Shown here: one piece after another, positions 1-5,411 of the stretch
How the letters are laid out: each line of letters starts with the position of its first letter
Numbering within the stretch: position 1 is the first letter of the stretch
Assembly: GCA_002386045.1 (NCBI GenBank)
Contig: DGEQ01000115.1
Coordinates: 761-6,611 of the forward strand
Origin: Hungateiclostridiaceae bacterium UBA3922
Lineage (GTDB): Bacteria; Bacillota; Clostridia; Acetivibrionales; DTU013
DNA: 5,851 nt
Direction: 5' to 3'
Notes under the pieces: model-generated
Database searches by the model: none
Seen by the model: only the letters and a program-made list of their open reading frames with translations
Told to the model about the DNA's origin: nothing
Made by a program: the position numbers and the translations under genes

Positions 1-296
1 GGCTGGCTGTATTTCTGGAGCGCCATTTCCACGAGCTGTACCAACGCTGCGATGACGAGGATGAACGCTATTGTCTGTAGGTACTCCAGCCCAAGCGGCT
101 TCAGCAGGAATTCCTGCACCGCCCATGTGGCCGCTGATGCGAATGTCATGACGAATATGACGGCCGCGCCCATGCCTGCCGCTGTCTTCATATTCCTCGA
201 CACCCCAAGGAACGGACAGATCCCGAGGAACTTGACCACAACGAAGTTATTTATGAACACAGCCGAAATAAAGGCTATGAGTATACTCGCAAGCAT
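1..296 (-). CDS. rnfA: RnfA, ion-translocating ferredoxin:NAD+ oxidoreductase membrane subunit (partial, C-terminus outside window)
   Basis: Integral membrane subunit of the Rnf complex, which couples electron flow between reduced ferredoxin and NAD+ to Na+ or H+ transport. The first 98 codons are present and the gene runs off the left edge. The start is the ATG at 296-294. It shares one base with the rnfE stop (TAATG) and follows a near-perfect ribosome site (AAAGGAGGT, 306-314) by 9 nt. The protein opens with a hydrophobic helix (about residues 2-22), then the family signature GICPFLGVS with Cys27. Two further hydrophobic stretches follow, at about 40-60 and 74-90. In this family, known from RnfA/NqrE, Cys27 is one of the cysteines that with those of RnfE/NqrD hold a [2Fe-2S] cluster inside the membrane. 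The second RnfA cysteine would lie beyond the window. RnfE is its symmetry partner and is encoded immediately upstream. The family assignment is firm; the pumped ion cannot be read from this fragment. Confidence 0.95.
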   Translation of the reverse strand, partial: MLASILIAFISAVFINNFVVVKFLGICPFLGVSRNMKTAAGMGAAVIFVMTFASAATWAVQEFLLKPLGLEYLQTIAFILVIAALVQLVEMALQKYSQ

Positions 297-985
297 TATT
301 CCTGTACCTCCTTTCCACTGGCGGCAATCCCACAGTTAGCCGGACATGCATCGCACCCGGACCCGGCTTCATGGGCGCCGCATCCGGCGGTCGTGACCTT
401 CCTGTTGGTCAAAAGGTTCACTACTCCTATGGCAAGGCCGTATACCAGGAAACCTCCCGGAGGAAGTATCATCGCCAGCGCCGGGCTTGCCGATTCACCG
501 AACAGCGGTACGTTGAATATGCTCCCGTTTCCAAGTATCTCCCTTATCGAGCCTATCGCAGTGATGGCAAGAGTAAAACCGATACCCATGCCCAGGCCGT
601 CAACGGCCGATTCCAGCACCGGGTTCTTCGAGGCGAACGATTCCGCCCTGGCCATGATAATGCAGTTGACGACGATCAGCGGGATGAATATGCCCAGTGC
701 CTTGTCAAGCGCCGGAACATAAGCTTTCAGAAGCATCTGCACGATAGTGACGAATCCCGCGATGACCGTTATGAACGCCGGTATCCTGACCTTGTTCGGG
801 ATGAACTTCCTGAGCAGTGAAATGACCACGTTCGATCCGATCAGCACTGCAGTGGTGGCAAGCCCCATGCCTATGCCGTTGATCGCCGACGTCGTTACTG
901 CCAGCGTGGGGCAGGTCCCCAGCACAAGGCGGAATGTCGGGTTTTCATCGATGATGCCGTTTTTGAAAGTTTTCAGCAGTTTCAT
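296..985 (-). CDS. rnfE: RnfE, Rnf electron transport complex membrane subunit, with cysteine-rich C-terminal tail
   Basis: Integral membrane subunit of the Rnf complex and paralogue of RnfA (NqrD-like), 229 residues. The N-terminus contains FKNGIIDENPTFRLVLGTCP with Cys25. A second membrane cysteine, Cys108, lies in VVNCIIMARAE. These are the two positions that, with RnfA, ligate the intramembrane [2Fe-2S] cluster in the NqrD/RnfE family. About six hydrophobic segments can be followed through residue ~193. The ATG at 985-983 overlaps the rnfG stop (ATGA) and has GGAGGCGG about 8 nt upstream, so translation is probably coupled to rnfG. The last ~30 residues are unusual: a soluble tail with four cysteines (202, 211, 214, 218; spacing C-x8-C-x2-C-x3-C) plus His205. 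This resembles a metal or cluster site but matches no named motif I can recall. Core identity is very secure; the role of the tail is unknown. Confidence 0.95.
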   Translation of the reverse strand: MKLLKTFKNGIIDENPTFRLVLGTCPTLAVTTSAINGIGMGLATTAVLIGSNVVISLLRKFIPNKVRIPAFITVIAGFVTIVQMLLKAYVPALDKALGIFIPLIVVNCIIMARAESFASKNPVLESAVDGLGMGIGFTLAITAIGSIREILGNGSIFNVPLFGESASPALAMILPPGGFLVYGLAIGVVNLLTNRKVTTAGCGAHEAGSGCDACPANCGIAASGKEVQE

Positions 986-1833
986 TTCTTACCGCCTCCA
1001 TTCTGCCCGAGGAGCTTCACGCCAAGATCGGCTGAAGCCTGTACGGCACTGTTCACGGCATTCGTACTTATAGTCGCGCCGCTTACAGCCTGTATTTCGT
1101 CGTCTGCCGTTGCCGGCCCCGAAACTATCCTGATCCCGCCGGAAATGGCCTTCCCCGTGTACTGCGAGGTGAACTTCTCTCCGGCCGCCTTGCTTCCAAG
1201 GCCCGGCGTCTCTTCGTTGTCGCCGACCCTTACGCCTGTTATCGTGCCATCTTTCCCGACGCCGACGGTCACCGGGACATCACCGCCGTAACCGGAAGAT
1301 ACGGCTGAAAAAACGTATCCGACAAATTCGTCGCCGCTGTACGCAGCATAGACTTCCTTCACAAGCCCCGTGCCATCCTGGTCCTCCCAGCCCTCGATCT
1401 TCTCAAAGCTGTCCGCCGCGCTCATCACATGCACCCTCTGTTCTTCCGCGGCCTGTTGGACACGCATGGCAATGGTGTCCTTTGTTATATGGTTCACGAC
1501 CGCGAGGCACAACGCCGTGGCAAGGCATATTACGAAAAGCTTCAGTGCAGGGTCCAGCAGCCGGCGCACTTCGTCGTTCAACAAGCTTTTCAGCACCTCC
1601 GGCACGTTGGACCCTCGCTTAGCCGCACCCCCTGCGTTCTTTTCCGTTACTGCTTCGGCGATCTCCTCTTCAGTTCCGTCCTGTATCCCTTCCTGCGGTG
1701 CGTACTGTATATCTGTCCGCGGTCCTTCTTCCATCCCGGACGACATCCGTTCTTCTCCGCCTGTATTTGCTCCTTCGACTATCGTTTGATCCATCATCTC
1801 TCCGTTTACAGGTTCGCGCCTTTCCTCGTTCAT
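982..1833 (-). CDS. rnfG: RnfG, flavinylated Rnf subunit, with long acidic N-terminal extension
   Basis: Rnf subunit carrying covalently bound FMN on the extracytoplasmic face, 283 residues. The chosen ATG (1833-1831) overlaps the rnfD stop as ATGA. Residues 1-~75 are acidic, low in hydrophobics and not part of the family core. Residues ~96-116 form the single membrane anchor. The periplasmic-type FMN-binding domain follows, with the conserved ETPGLGSKAAGEKF (208-221) and the flavinylation sequence SGATIST, where Thr254 is the expected FMN attachment point (ApbE-type flavin transfer). RnfG proteins are usually about 180-210 residues, so the extension is the odd feature. Internal ATG codons at residues 13/14, 30 and 34 are possible starts. 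The one at residue 30 (1746-1744) has GGAG 8 nt upstream, so a shorter product is possible. The reading frame stays open beyond the chosen start (to 2127), but that part is antisense-like overlap with rnfD coding and is not taken as real. Confidence 0.93.
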   Translation of the reverse strand: MNEERREPVNGEMMDQTIVEGANTGGEERMSSGMEEGPRTDIQYAPQEGIQDGTEEEIAEAVTEKNAGGAAKRGSNVPEVLKSLLNDEVRRLLDPALKLFVICLATALCLAVVNHITKDTIAMRVQQAAEEQRVHVMSAADSFEKIEGWEDQDGTGLVKEVYAAYSGDEFVGYVFSAVSSGYGGDVPVTVGVGKDGTITGVRVGDNEETPGLGSKAAGEKFTSQYTGKAISGGIRIVSGPATADDEIQAVSGATISTNAVNSAVQASADLGVKLLGQNGGGKK

Positions 1834-2789
1834 TTTTTCGCCACACCCCCTCCGAAGCTCCTGGGGATCATGTACCTGTCGATGAGCGGTACCACAAGGT
1901 TCATCAGGAGTATGGAATATGACACGCCCTCGGGATAACCCCCGTACAGCCTGATGATGGACGTAAGGAACCCGCATCCGATCCCCATTATGATCCTTCC
2001 CCTGAACGTGACCGGAGAAGTCGTGTAGTCGGTTGCCATGAAGAAAGCACCCAGTATAAGTCCTCCTGCGAATACATGGTAAACGAAATTCCCGGTGAAC
2101 AGGCCTTCGCTGCCGCCCAGCATCCACGTCATGAAACCCACCGTCCCAATGAATGCGAGCGGAAGCTCAAGCGTGATGACATTCCGGGCCACAAGGTAAA
2201 CAGCCCCGATCAGCAGTGCCAGGGCGGACGTCTCTCCGATGCACCCTCCTATGTTGCCGACGAACATATCCCAGAACTTTGGCAGTTCCCCGGCTGCTTC
2301 GCTTCCCTTCTTCATGATCTCCAGCGGTGTCGCCGTACTGACCGCATCCCATCCAGGAGCCTGCCATGATGTCATCTGGCCGGGCCAGGATGCCACCATG
2401 AACGCCCTTGCGGCAAGCGCAGGATTGACGAAATTCTGTCCGAGGCCGCCGAACAACTGCTTGACTATGATGATGGCAAAGACGCCTCCTATGGCAGCCA
2501 TCCACAGCGGCAGGGACGGCGGCAGGTTGAATGCCAGGAGCAGGCCTGTCACGGCCGCACTCAGATCCGCTATCGTATTTTCCTTTTTAGTTATTTTGCA
2601 CCACGCATATTCGGCAGCCACGCACGAGGTGACGGTCACGAGTATCAGCATGGCGGCCTGCACCTTGAAGTATATCACCGAGCATACGGCCGCAGGCAGC
2701 AATGCAATGATCACGTCCCTCATGATCTTCTGCGTGCTCTCGCCGCTCCTTATATGCGGGGATGAACCGGCTAAAAGGCTGATCTCCAT
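1830..2789 (-). CDS. rnfD: RnfD, flavinylated integral membrane subunit of the Rnf complex
   Basis: Membrane subunit of the Rnf complex (NqrB/RnfD family), 319 residues, which is close to the usual length. It starts with the family-type segment SSPHIRSGESTQKIMRDV (9-26). Hydrophobic segments occupy most of residues 27-130 and 185-305. The strongest evidence is GGLGQNFVNPALAARAFM (114-131) followed by DAVSTATP (148-155). Thr154 in this motif is the expected site of covalent FMN attachment. GGSEGLF (225-231), ATDYTTSPV (252-260) and GYPEGVSYSILLMN (284-297) are further conserved stretches of the family. The ATG at 2789-2787 lies one base after the rnfC stop, and GGGAGGGGG sits about 8 nt upstream within the rnfC end. 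The gene ends AAAAAATGA, overlapping the rnfG start. Electrons pass through its FMN on the way across the membrane. No anomaly was seen. Confidence 0.96.
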   Translation of the reverse strand: MEISLLAGSSPHIRSGESTQKIMRDVIIALLPAAVCSVIYFKVQAAMLILVTVTSCVAAEYAWCKITKKENTIADLSAAVTGLLLAFNLPPSLPLWMAAIGGVFAIIIVKQLFGGLGQNFVNPALAARAFMVASWPGQMTSWQAPGWDAVSTATPLEIMKKGSEAAGELPKFWDMFVGNIGGCIGETSALALLIGAVYLVARNVITLELPLAFIGTVGFMTWMLGGSEGLFTGNFVYHVFAGGLILGAFFMATDYTTSPVTFRGRIIMGIGCGFLTSIIRLYGGYPEGVSYSILLMNLVVPLIDRYMIPRSFGGGVAKK

Positions 2790-2790
2790 G

Positions 2791-4122
2791 TCAGTTACCC
2801 CCTCCCTGCTTCCTTGCTGCTGCCTTCCTGAGCTCCGCCTTTGCTATACGCACGGACTGCACGAGATTCCTGGACGCGGGGCATACATATGAACAGCAGC
2901 CGCATTCTATACAATCGCTCACATGGTATTTTTCAATTCCTTCGAAGTTTCCGCGGACCACGTTCAGGTTTATATACAGTGGCAGCAACGACATCGGGCA
3001 TGCCGCCACGCATTTACCGCACCGTATGCAGACCGACTCTTTTGGCTGCTCCGCATCACTCTCTCCAAAGGCGAGCAACGCGTTCGTCTGCTTGAGCACC
3101 GGATCATCCAGCGAGTGCTGCGCCACACCCATCATCGGGCCGCCCATAATGATCTTTCTCGGTTCATCACAGAAACCTCCGCAGAATTCGAAAACTTCCT
3201 TCAGCGGTGTACCTATCAGGACTTCGACATTCTTTGGGTTTGCGACTGCGCTACCGTCCACGGTCACCTTTTTCCTGATCAGCGGCAGGCCGGTTTTAAA
3301 ATACTGGGCTATAAACGAGACTGTCGCCACATTCTGGACCAGCACGCCTACGTCCATCGGAAGTCCGCCGGTCGGAACCTTACGGCCGGTCAGAGCATAT
3401 ATGAGCTGCTTCTCTCCGCCCTGCGGGTAACGCACAGGAAGGCTGACCACCTCGATACCGTCCTGGTCCGACACAAGGGATGACAACAGTTCTATGGCAT
3501 CCGGCTTGTTGTCCTCGATGCCGATCAGGGCTTTCCCGGCACCGGTGATTTCCATGACCTTCTTCGTACCTTCTATGACGTACTGGGGATTTTCCATCAT
3601 TTCCCTGTAATCCGACGTTATGAATGGTTCACATTCCGCGCCGTTTATTATGACCGTGTCGATCATCTTCCCCGGAGGCGGTGAAAGCTTGATGCTTGTC
3701 GGAAAACCTGCGCCGCCGAGGCCTACGATGCCGGATTCCCTTATCGCCTTCAGCATGCTCTCCCTGTCGGCGCAGGAAGGCGGAACAACACTCTCGTGCA
3801 GTTCCTGCAGCCCGTCCGGTTTTATCTCGACTACCGTGACTTCCATACCATTGGAGTATATTAATGGCCTCACATCGGTCACGTTCCCGGACACGCTGGA
3901 ATGGACAGGCGCAGATACAGGCTTGTCCGAATCCCCTATCTTCTGTCCGACCAACACCCTGTCACCTTTTTTCACCAGCGGGACACAAAGCGCACCGAGA
4001 TGCTGCAGCATCGGTATGATGACCCTGGAAGGCAGCGGCATCCTTACCGTTTCGAGCTCTGCCGTCTCTTTATGATGGCCGGGGTTTATGCCGCCCCTGA
4101 TACGCTTTATGGTTGTTGTCAA
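2791..4122 (-). CDS. rnfC: RnfC, iron-sulfur and NAD(H)-binding peripheral subunit of the Rnf complex (TTG start)
   Basis: Cytoplasmic subunit of the Rnf complex that exchanges electrons with NAD+/NADH, 443 residues, a normal length for the short (Firmicutes-type) form. The N-terminal region (1-~120) is the RnfC barrel-sandwich type, with GALCVPLVKKGDRVLVGQ near 43-60. A glycine-rich nucleotide/flavin-binding loop follows, GIVGLGGAGFPTSIK (131-145), then NGAECEPFITSDYREM (160-175). The SLBB-like region lies before two [4Fe-4S] motifs: C365-x2-C-x2-C-x3-C375-P and C404-x2-C-x2-C-x3-C414-P. The start is TTG at 4122-4120: AGGTGA (4134-4129) lies 6 nt upstream, an in-frame TGA sits at 4131-4129, and the first in-frame ATG is codon 28, which would cut into the domain. 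It is the first gene of the operon in this window, with about 300 nt of non-coding DNA before it. Confidence 0.97.
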   Translation of the reverse strand: MTTTIKRIRGGINPGHHKETAELETVRMPLPSRVIIPMLQHLGALCVPLVKKGDRVLVGQKIGDSDKPVSAPVHSSVSGNVTDVRPLIYSNGMEVTVVEIKPDGLQELHESVVPPSCADRESMLKAIRESGIVGLGGAGFPTSIKLSPPPGKMIDTVIINGAECEPFITSDYREMMENPQYVIEGTKKVMEITGAGKALIGIEDNKPDAIELLSSLVSDQDGIEVVSLPVRYPQGGEKQLIYALTGRKVPTGGLPMDVGVLVQNVATVSFIAQYFKTGLPLIRKKVTVDGSAVANPKNVEVLIGTPLKEVFEFCGGFCDEPRKIIMGGPMMGVAQHSLDDPVLKQTNALLAFGESDAEQPKESVCIRCGKCVAACPMSLLPLYINLNVVRGNFEGIEKYHVSDCIECGCCSYVCPASRNLVQSVRIAKAELRKAAARKQGGGN

Positions 4123-4128
4123 AAAAAA

Positions 4129-4134
4129 TCACCT
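4129..4134 (-). promoter_or_regulatory. Ribosome binding site fixing the TTG start of rnfC
   Basis: Read on the minus strand, AGGTGA lies 6 nt before the TTG at 4122-4120, separated by a run of T. The TGA inside this motif is in frame with rnfC, so the gene cannot start further upstream. No ATG or GTG is nearby. This supports TTG as the initiation codon. The spacing is good and the motif is a fair match to GGAGGTGA. Confidence 0.75.
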
Positions 4135-4159
4135 CACAAAATCGATGGTGCTGACTCAT

Positions 4160-4176
4160 TTGACCCCGGATGTCAA
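4160..4176. promoter_or_regulatory. Short dyad TTGAC-N7-GTCAA in the rnfC leader
   Basis: A perfect 5-bp inverted repeat with a 7-nt spacer lies about 40 nt upstream of the rnfC start. On the minus strand it supplies TTGACA, the ideal -35 hexamer, but no good -10 hexamer lies 16-18 nt downstream (the sequence there is close to TCAGCA). It could be an operator half-site pair or a weak promoter. The length is short enough for chance, so confidence is low. Confidence 0.25.
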
Positions 4177-4212
4177 CTACTGTGATGCGATGAGTTTCCA
4201 TAAAAAACATGC

Positions 4213-4272
4213 ATGATAGATTTTACCGCAATGACATACTGCCGCATGTCATCACCCTACATATTCTATCAT
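4213..4272. promoter_or_regulatory. Nested inverted repeats upstream of rnfC (operator or structured leader)
   Basis: Two perfect inverted repeats are nested about one centre. The outer arms are ATGATAGA (4213-4220) and TCTATCAT (4265-4272). The inner arms are ATGACAT (4231-4237) and ATGTCAT (4246-4252), with an 8-nt centre. On the minus strand the left outer arm contains TAGAAT, a 5/6 match to the -10 consensus, but only a poor -35 (TGGCGT) lies 17 nt before it. If the promoter is that one, the dyads would act as DNA operator sites. If transcription starts further upstream, the same bases could fold into a two-stem RNA leader. No known riboswitch family is recognised. Confidence 0.4.
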
Positions 4273-4312
4273 CTGTAGCACGGGTACGCCAGAATAATTA
4301 AATTTTTAACAA

Positions 4313-4322
4313 TTGTATACAA
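4313..4322. promoter_or_regulatory. TTGTATACAA palindrome, possible repressor operator
   Basis: A perfect 10-bp palindrome in an AT-rich stretch (4291-4328), between the terminator of the SLH remnant and the rnf genes. Its TxGT...ACxA form is reminiscent of operators used by GntR-family regulators, but that is only a resemblance. The AT-rich surroundings would suit a promoter for the rnf operon. No clear -35/-10 pair was found here. Confidence 0.25.
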
Positions 4323-4329
4323 AATACAT

Positions 4330-4354
4330 GTGGAGCACATAAATCATGCTCCAC
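4330..4354 (-). terminator. Rho-independent terminator candidate downstream of the SLH remnant
   Basis: A perfect 8-bp stem, GTGGAGCA and TGCTCCAC, with a 9-nt loop. On the minus strand it is followed by ATGTATTTTG, which is moderately U-rich. It lies about 65 nt beyond the SLH stop at 4419 and ahead of rnfC, the right place to separate the two transcription units. The short, broken U-tract lowers confidence. Confidence 0.5.
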
Positions 4355-4418
4355 GCCTGGATTTCATGGGTTTTGGCCTCTTTGCCCGGTATAAAATACC
4401 TGTAATACAGGGACCATT

Positions 4419-5062
4419 TCAGGCATTTCCGGCAAGAGACGGGAAGGCCCTTTCGGCAAGCACTGCCATCTGGCCCCGGCTGATGGCCTCATACGGCCTG
4501 AACGTACCGTCCTGGAAACCCTTGATGAAGCCCCTGGCTGCCATCCTGCATATGGCGCCGTACGACCACTCCCGTGAAGGATCTGCATCGCTGAAAGGCG
4601 CGAGACCAATGGCGCCCTGGTATACGGGATCATCGCCAAACAGCCGGTCCAGCAGCACGGCCATCTGTTCACGGGTAACAGGTGCATCCGGATATCCGGG
4701 TCCCAGTGGTTGCTGAGGAACGGCGTCACGCTGATCCCTCTTTCATGCATGGCATCGATGAAGTCACGGTCGATGGCCTGCGTGATCTTCAACGTCCCGT
4801 CATCGTTCAGGTCGAAGTAGCTTGGAGCTATATGGTCCAGTGCTCCCGCCGCATCGTCGACGAGACCGTAATATGCAGCCGGGTCACCGAAATAAACGTA
4901 CGTCATGCTAAAACGCCTTGCCTGCGTGCTTCCGGCTGTTCCGGACTGCTGCATGCCACAGGCCGGAACAGGTTGCAGGAACCAGGCAGCAAACAGCACC
5001 GTAATCGCCAGCAACACAGCGATAACGTTCCTGGCAGTGATGGATCTGCCGGCTGACCTCAT
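4419..5062 (-). pseudogene. Broken GH18-like glycosidase with SLH repeats (internal deletion and frameshift)
   Basis: Remnant of a secreted, cell-surface-anchored protein. From the ATG at 5062-5060 (GGAA just upstream), residues 1-~35 have a basic start and a hydrophobic core (VIAVLLAITVLFAAWFL), as in a signal peptide or anchor. Residues ~51-121 match the start of GH18/YaaH-like glycosidase domains: RFSMTYVYFGD, then APSYFDLNDDGTLK, then SVTPFLSNHWD. The rest of the barrel, including the DxxDxDxE catalytic motif, is missing. Near 4690-4705 the sequence switches to another frame, which reads GYPDAPVTREQMAVLLDRLF (end of one SLH repeat). A complete SLH repeat follows, with FSDADPSREWSYGAI, GFIKGFQDGTFRP and SRGQMAVL, ending at TGA 4421-4419. 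SLH repeats bind pyruvylated secondary cell-wall polymers. An intact relative would be several hundred residues longer. A sequencing error alone would not explain the lost enzyme domain. The SLH frame has no convincing start of its own apart from the ATG at 4664. Confidence 0.75.
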
Positions 5063-5252
5063 AATTCCTGTATTCCTGTGGAAACTGATGTGCCCTGAGG
5101 CACCGACAGGTTTTATAAGCACAGGATAACACCCCCCTGACCTCTTATGATCTGCTGGTCCCTGCAGATGGGACACTGTCTGCTATTAACGATAAGAGAT
5201 GAATGACTGTAAATCAATGGACAATTTATGTAAACCATATGCAACCGCTGCC

Positions 5253-5283
5253 GGGTCATACCTGCCAAAGGGTCATACCTGCC
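5253..5283. repeat. Perfect 14-nt direct repeat GGGTCATACCTGCC, two copies
   Basis: GGGTCATACCTGCC occurs at 5253-5266 and again at 5270-5283, with AAA between them (17-nt period). The first ten bases occur a third time at 5590-5599. The match extends to TGCCGGGTCATACC when 5249-5262 is compared with 5586-5599. Tandem copies at this spacing suggest binding sites, or a small local duplication. Confidence 0.8.
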
Positions 5284-5339
5284 ACCGGAACACAAAAAGA
5301 TGCAGCGGCAACATCACCGAAAACGAAAGAATAGTACAG

Positions 5340-5411
5340 GGGAATAATGAAGGAAATATACCCGGGAATAATGAAGGGATATAACAGGGAGAAATAAGAA
5401 TATAATTTACC
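5340..5411. repeat. Three degenerate ~24-nt tandem repeats ending at the small ORF start
   Basis: Unit 1 (5340-5363) and unit 2 (5364-5386) share GGGAATAATGAAGG followed by (A/G)ATATA. Unit 3 (5387-5411) is a looser copy starting GGGAGAAATAAG and continuing into AATATAATTTACC. The period is 23-24 nt. The TATA element of the third unit is the TATAAT box before the small ORF. Confidence 0.65.
5401..5406 (+). promoter_or_regulatory. TATAAT -10 box directly before the small ORF (possible leaderless start)
   Basis: A perfect -10 hexamer, TATAAT, ends 5 nt before the ATG at 5412. Transcription starting at the usual distance would begin at or next to the ATG, giving a leaderless mRNA. No TTGACA-like element lies 16-18 nt upstream (GATATA, GGATAT or ATATAA), so a promoter here would need an activator, perhaps bound at the repeats. 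In AT-rich DNA this hexamer can also arise by chance. Confidence 0.35.

Larger units (their letters stand above)
5063..5411. other. Repeat-rich intergenic region between the SLH remnant and the small membrane ORF
   Basis: About 350 nt with no convincing gene. On the minus strand TTTACA (5234-5229) and TACAGT (5211-5206) are separated by 17 nt. They form a fair promoter candidate for the GH18/SLH remnant, giving a leader of roughly 135 nt. A second -10-like TATAAA lies at 5117-5112 with no good -35. The right half contains the 14-nt tandem repeat and the three degenerate ~24-nt repeats described separately. Short ORFs in this stretch have no family resemblance and appear to be chance. Confidence 0.5.

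Noticed and set aside
52..339. Plus-strand open frame opposite rnfA and the rnfE end
   Set aside because: It is the antisense shadow of the clearly identified rnfA, with no family resemblance.
371..1073. Several plus-strand open frames opposite rnfE and the end of rnfG
   Set aside because: They are antisense to conserved coding sequence and have low-complexity or implausible composition.
1834..2127. Upstream extension of the rnfG frame into rnfD
   Set aside because: It would overlap nearly 300 nt of conserved rnfD coding; the ATG at 1833 with its ATGA overlap is far more plausible.
2239..2892. Long plus-strand open frame (217 codons) across rnfD and the rnfC end
   Set aside because: It is a shadow of the rnfD codons on the other strand, with no recognisable domain.
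2923..3483. Plus-strand open frame (186 codons) across rnfC
   Set aside because: It is antisense to the RnfC iron-sulfur and SLBB regions, which are unmistakable.
4364..4690. Continuation of the GH18-like frame past the junction to a stop near 4364
   Set aside because: After NHWDPD the residues in this frame look random, while the neighbouring frame gives clear SLH repeats.
5113..5295. Minus-strand 60-codon ORF with a CPIC motif, ending VILCL
   Set aside because: A half zinc-ribbon look (one CxxC) but no second CxxC, no good ribosome site, and it overlaps the 14-nt repeats; most likely chance, though it could be a decayed fragment.
5199..5384. Plus-strand 61-codon ORF ending in NNEGNIPGNNEGI
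   Set aside because: Its repetitive end is just translation of the ~24-nt DNA repeats, and no family or ribosome site supports it.
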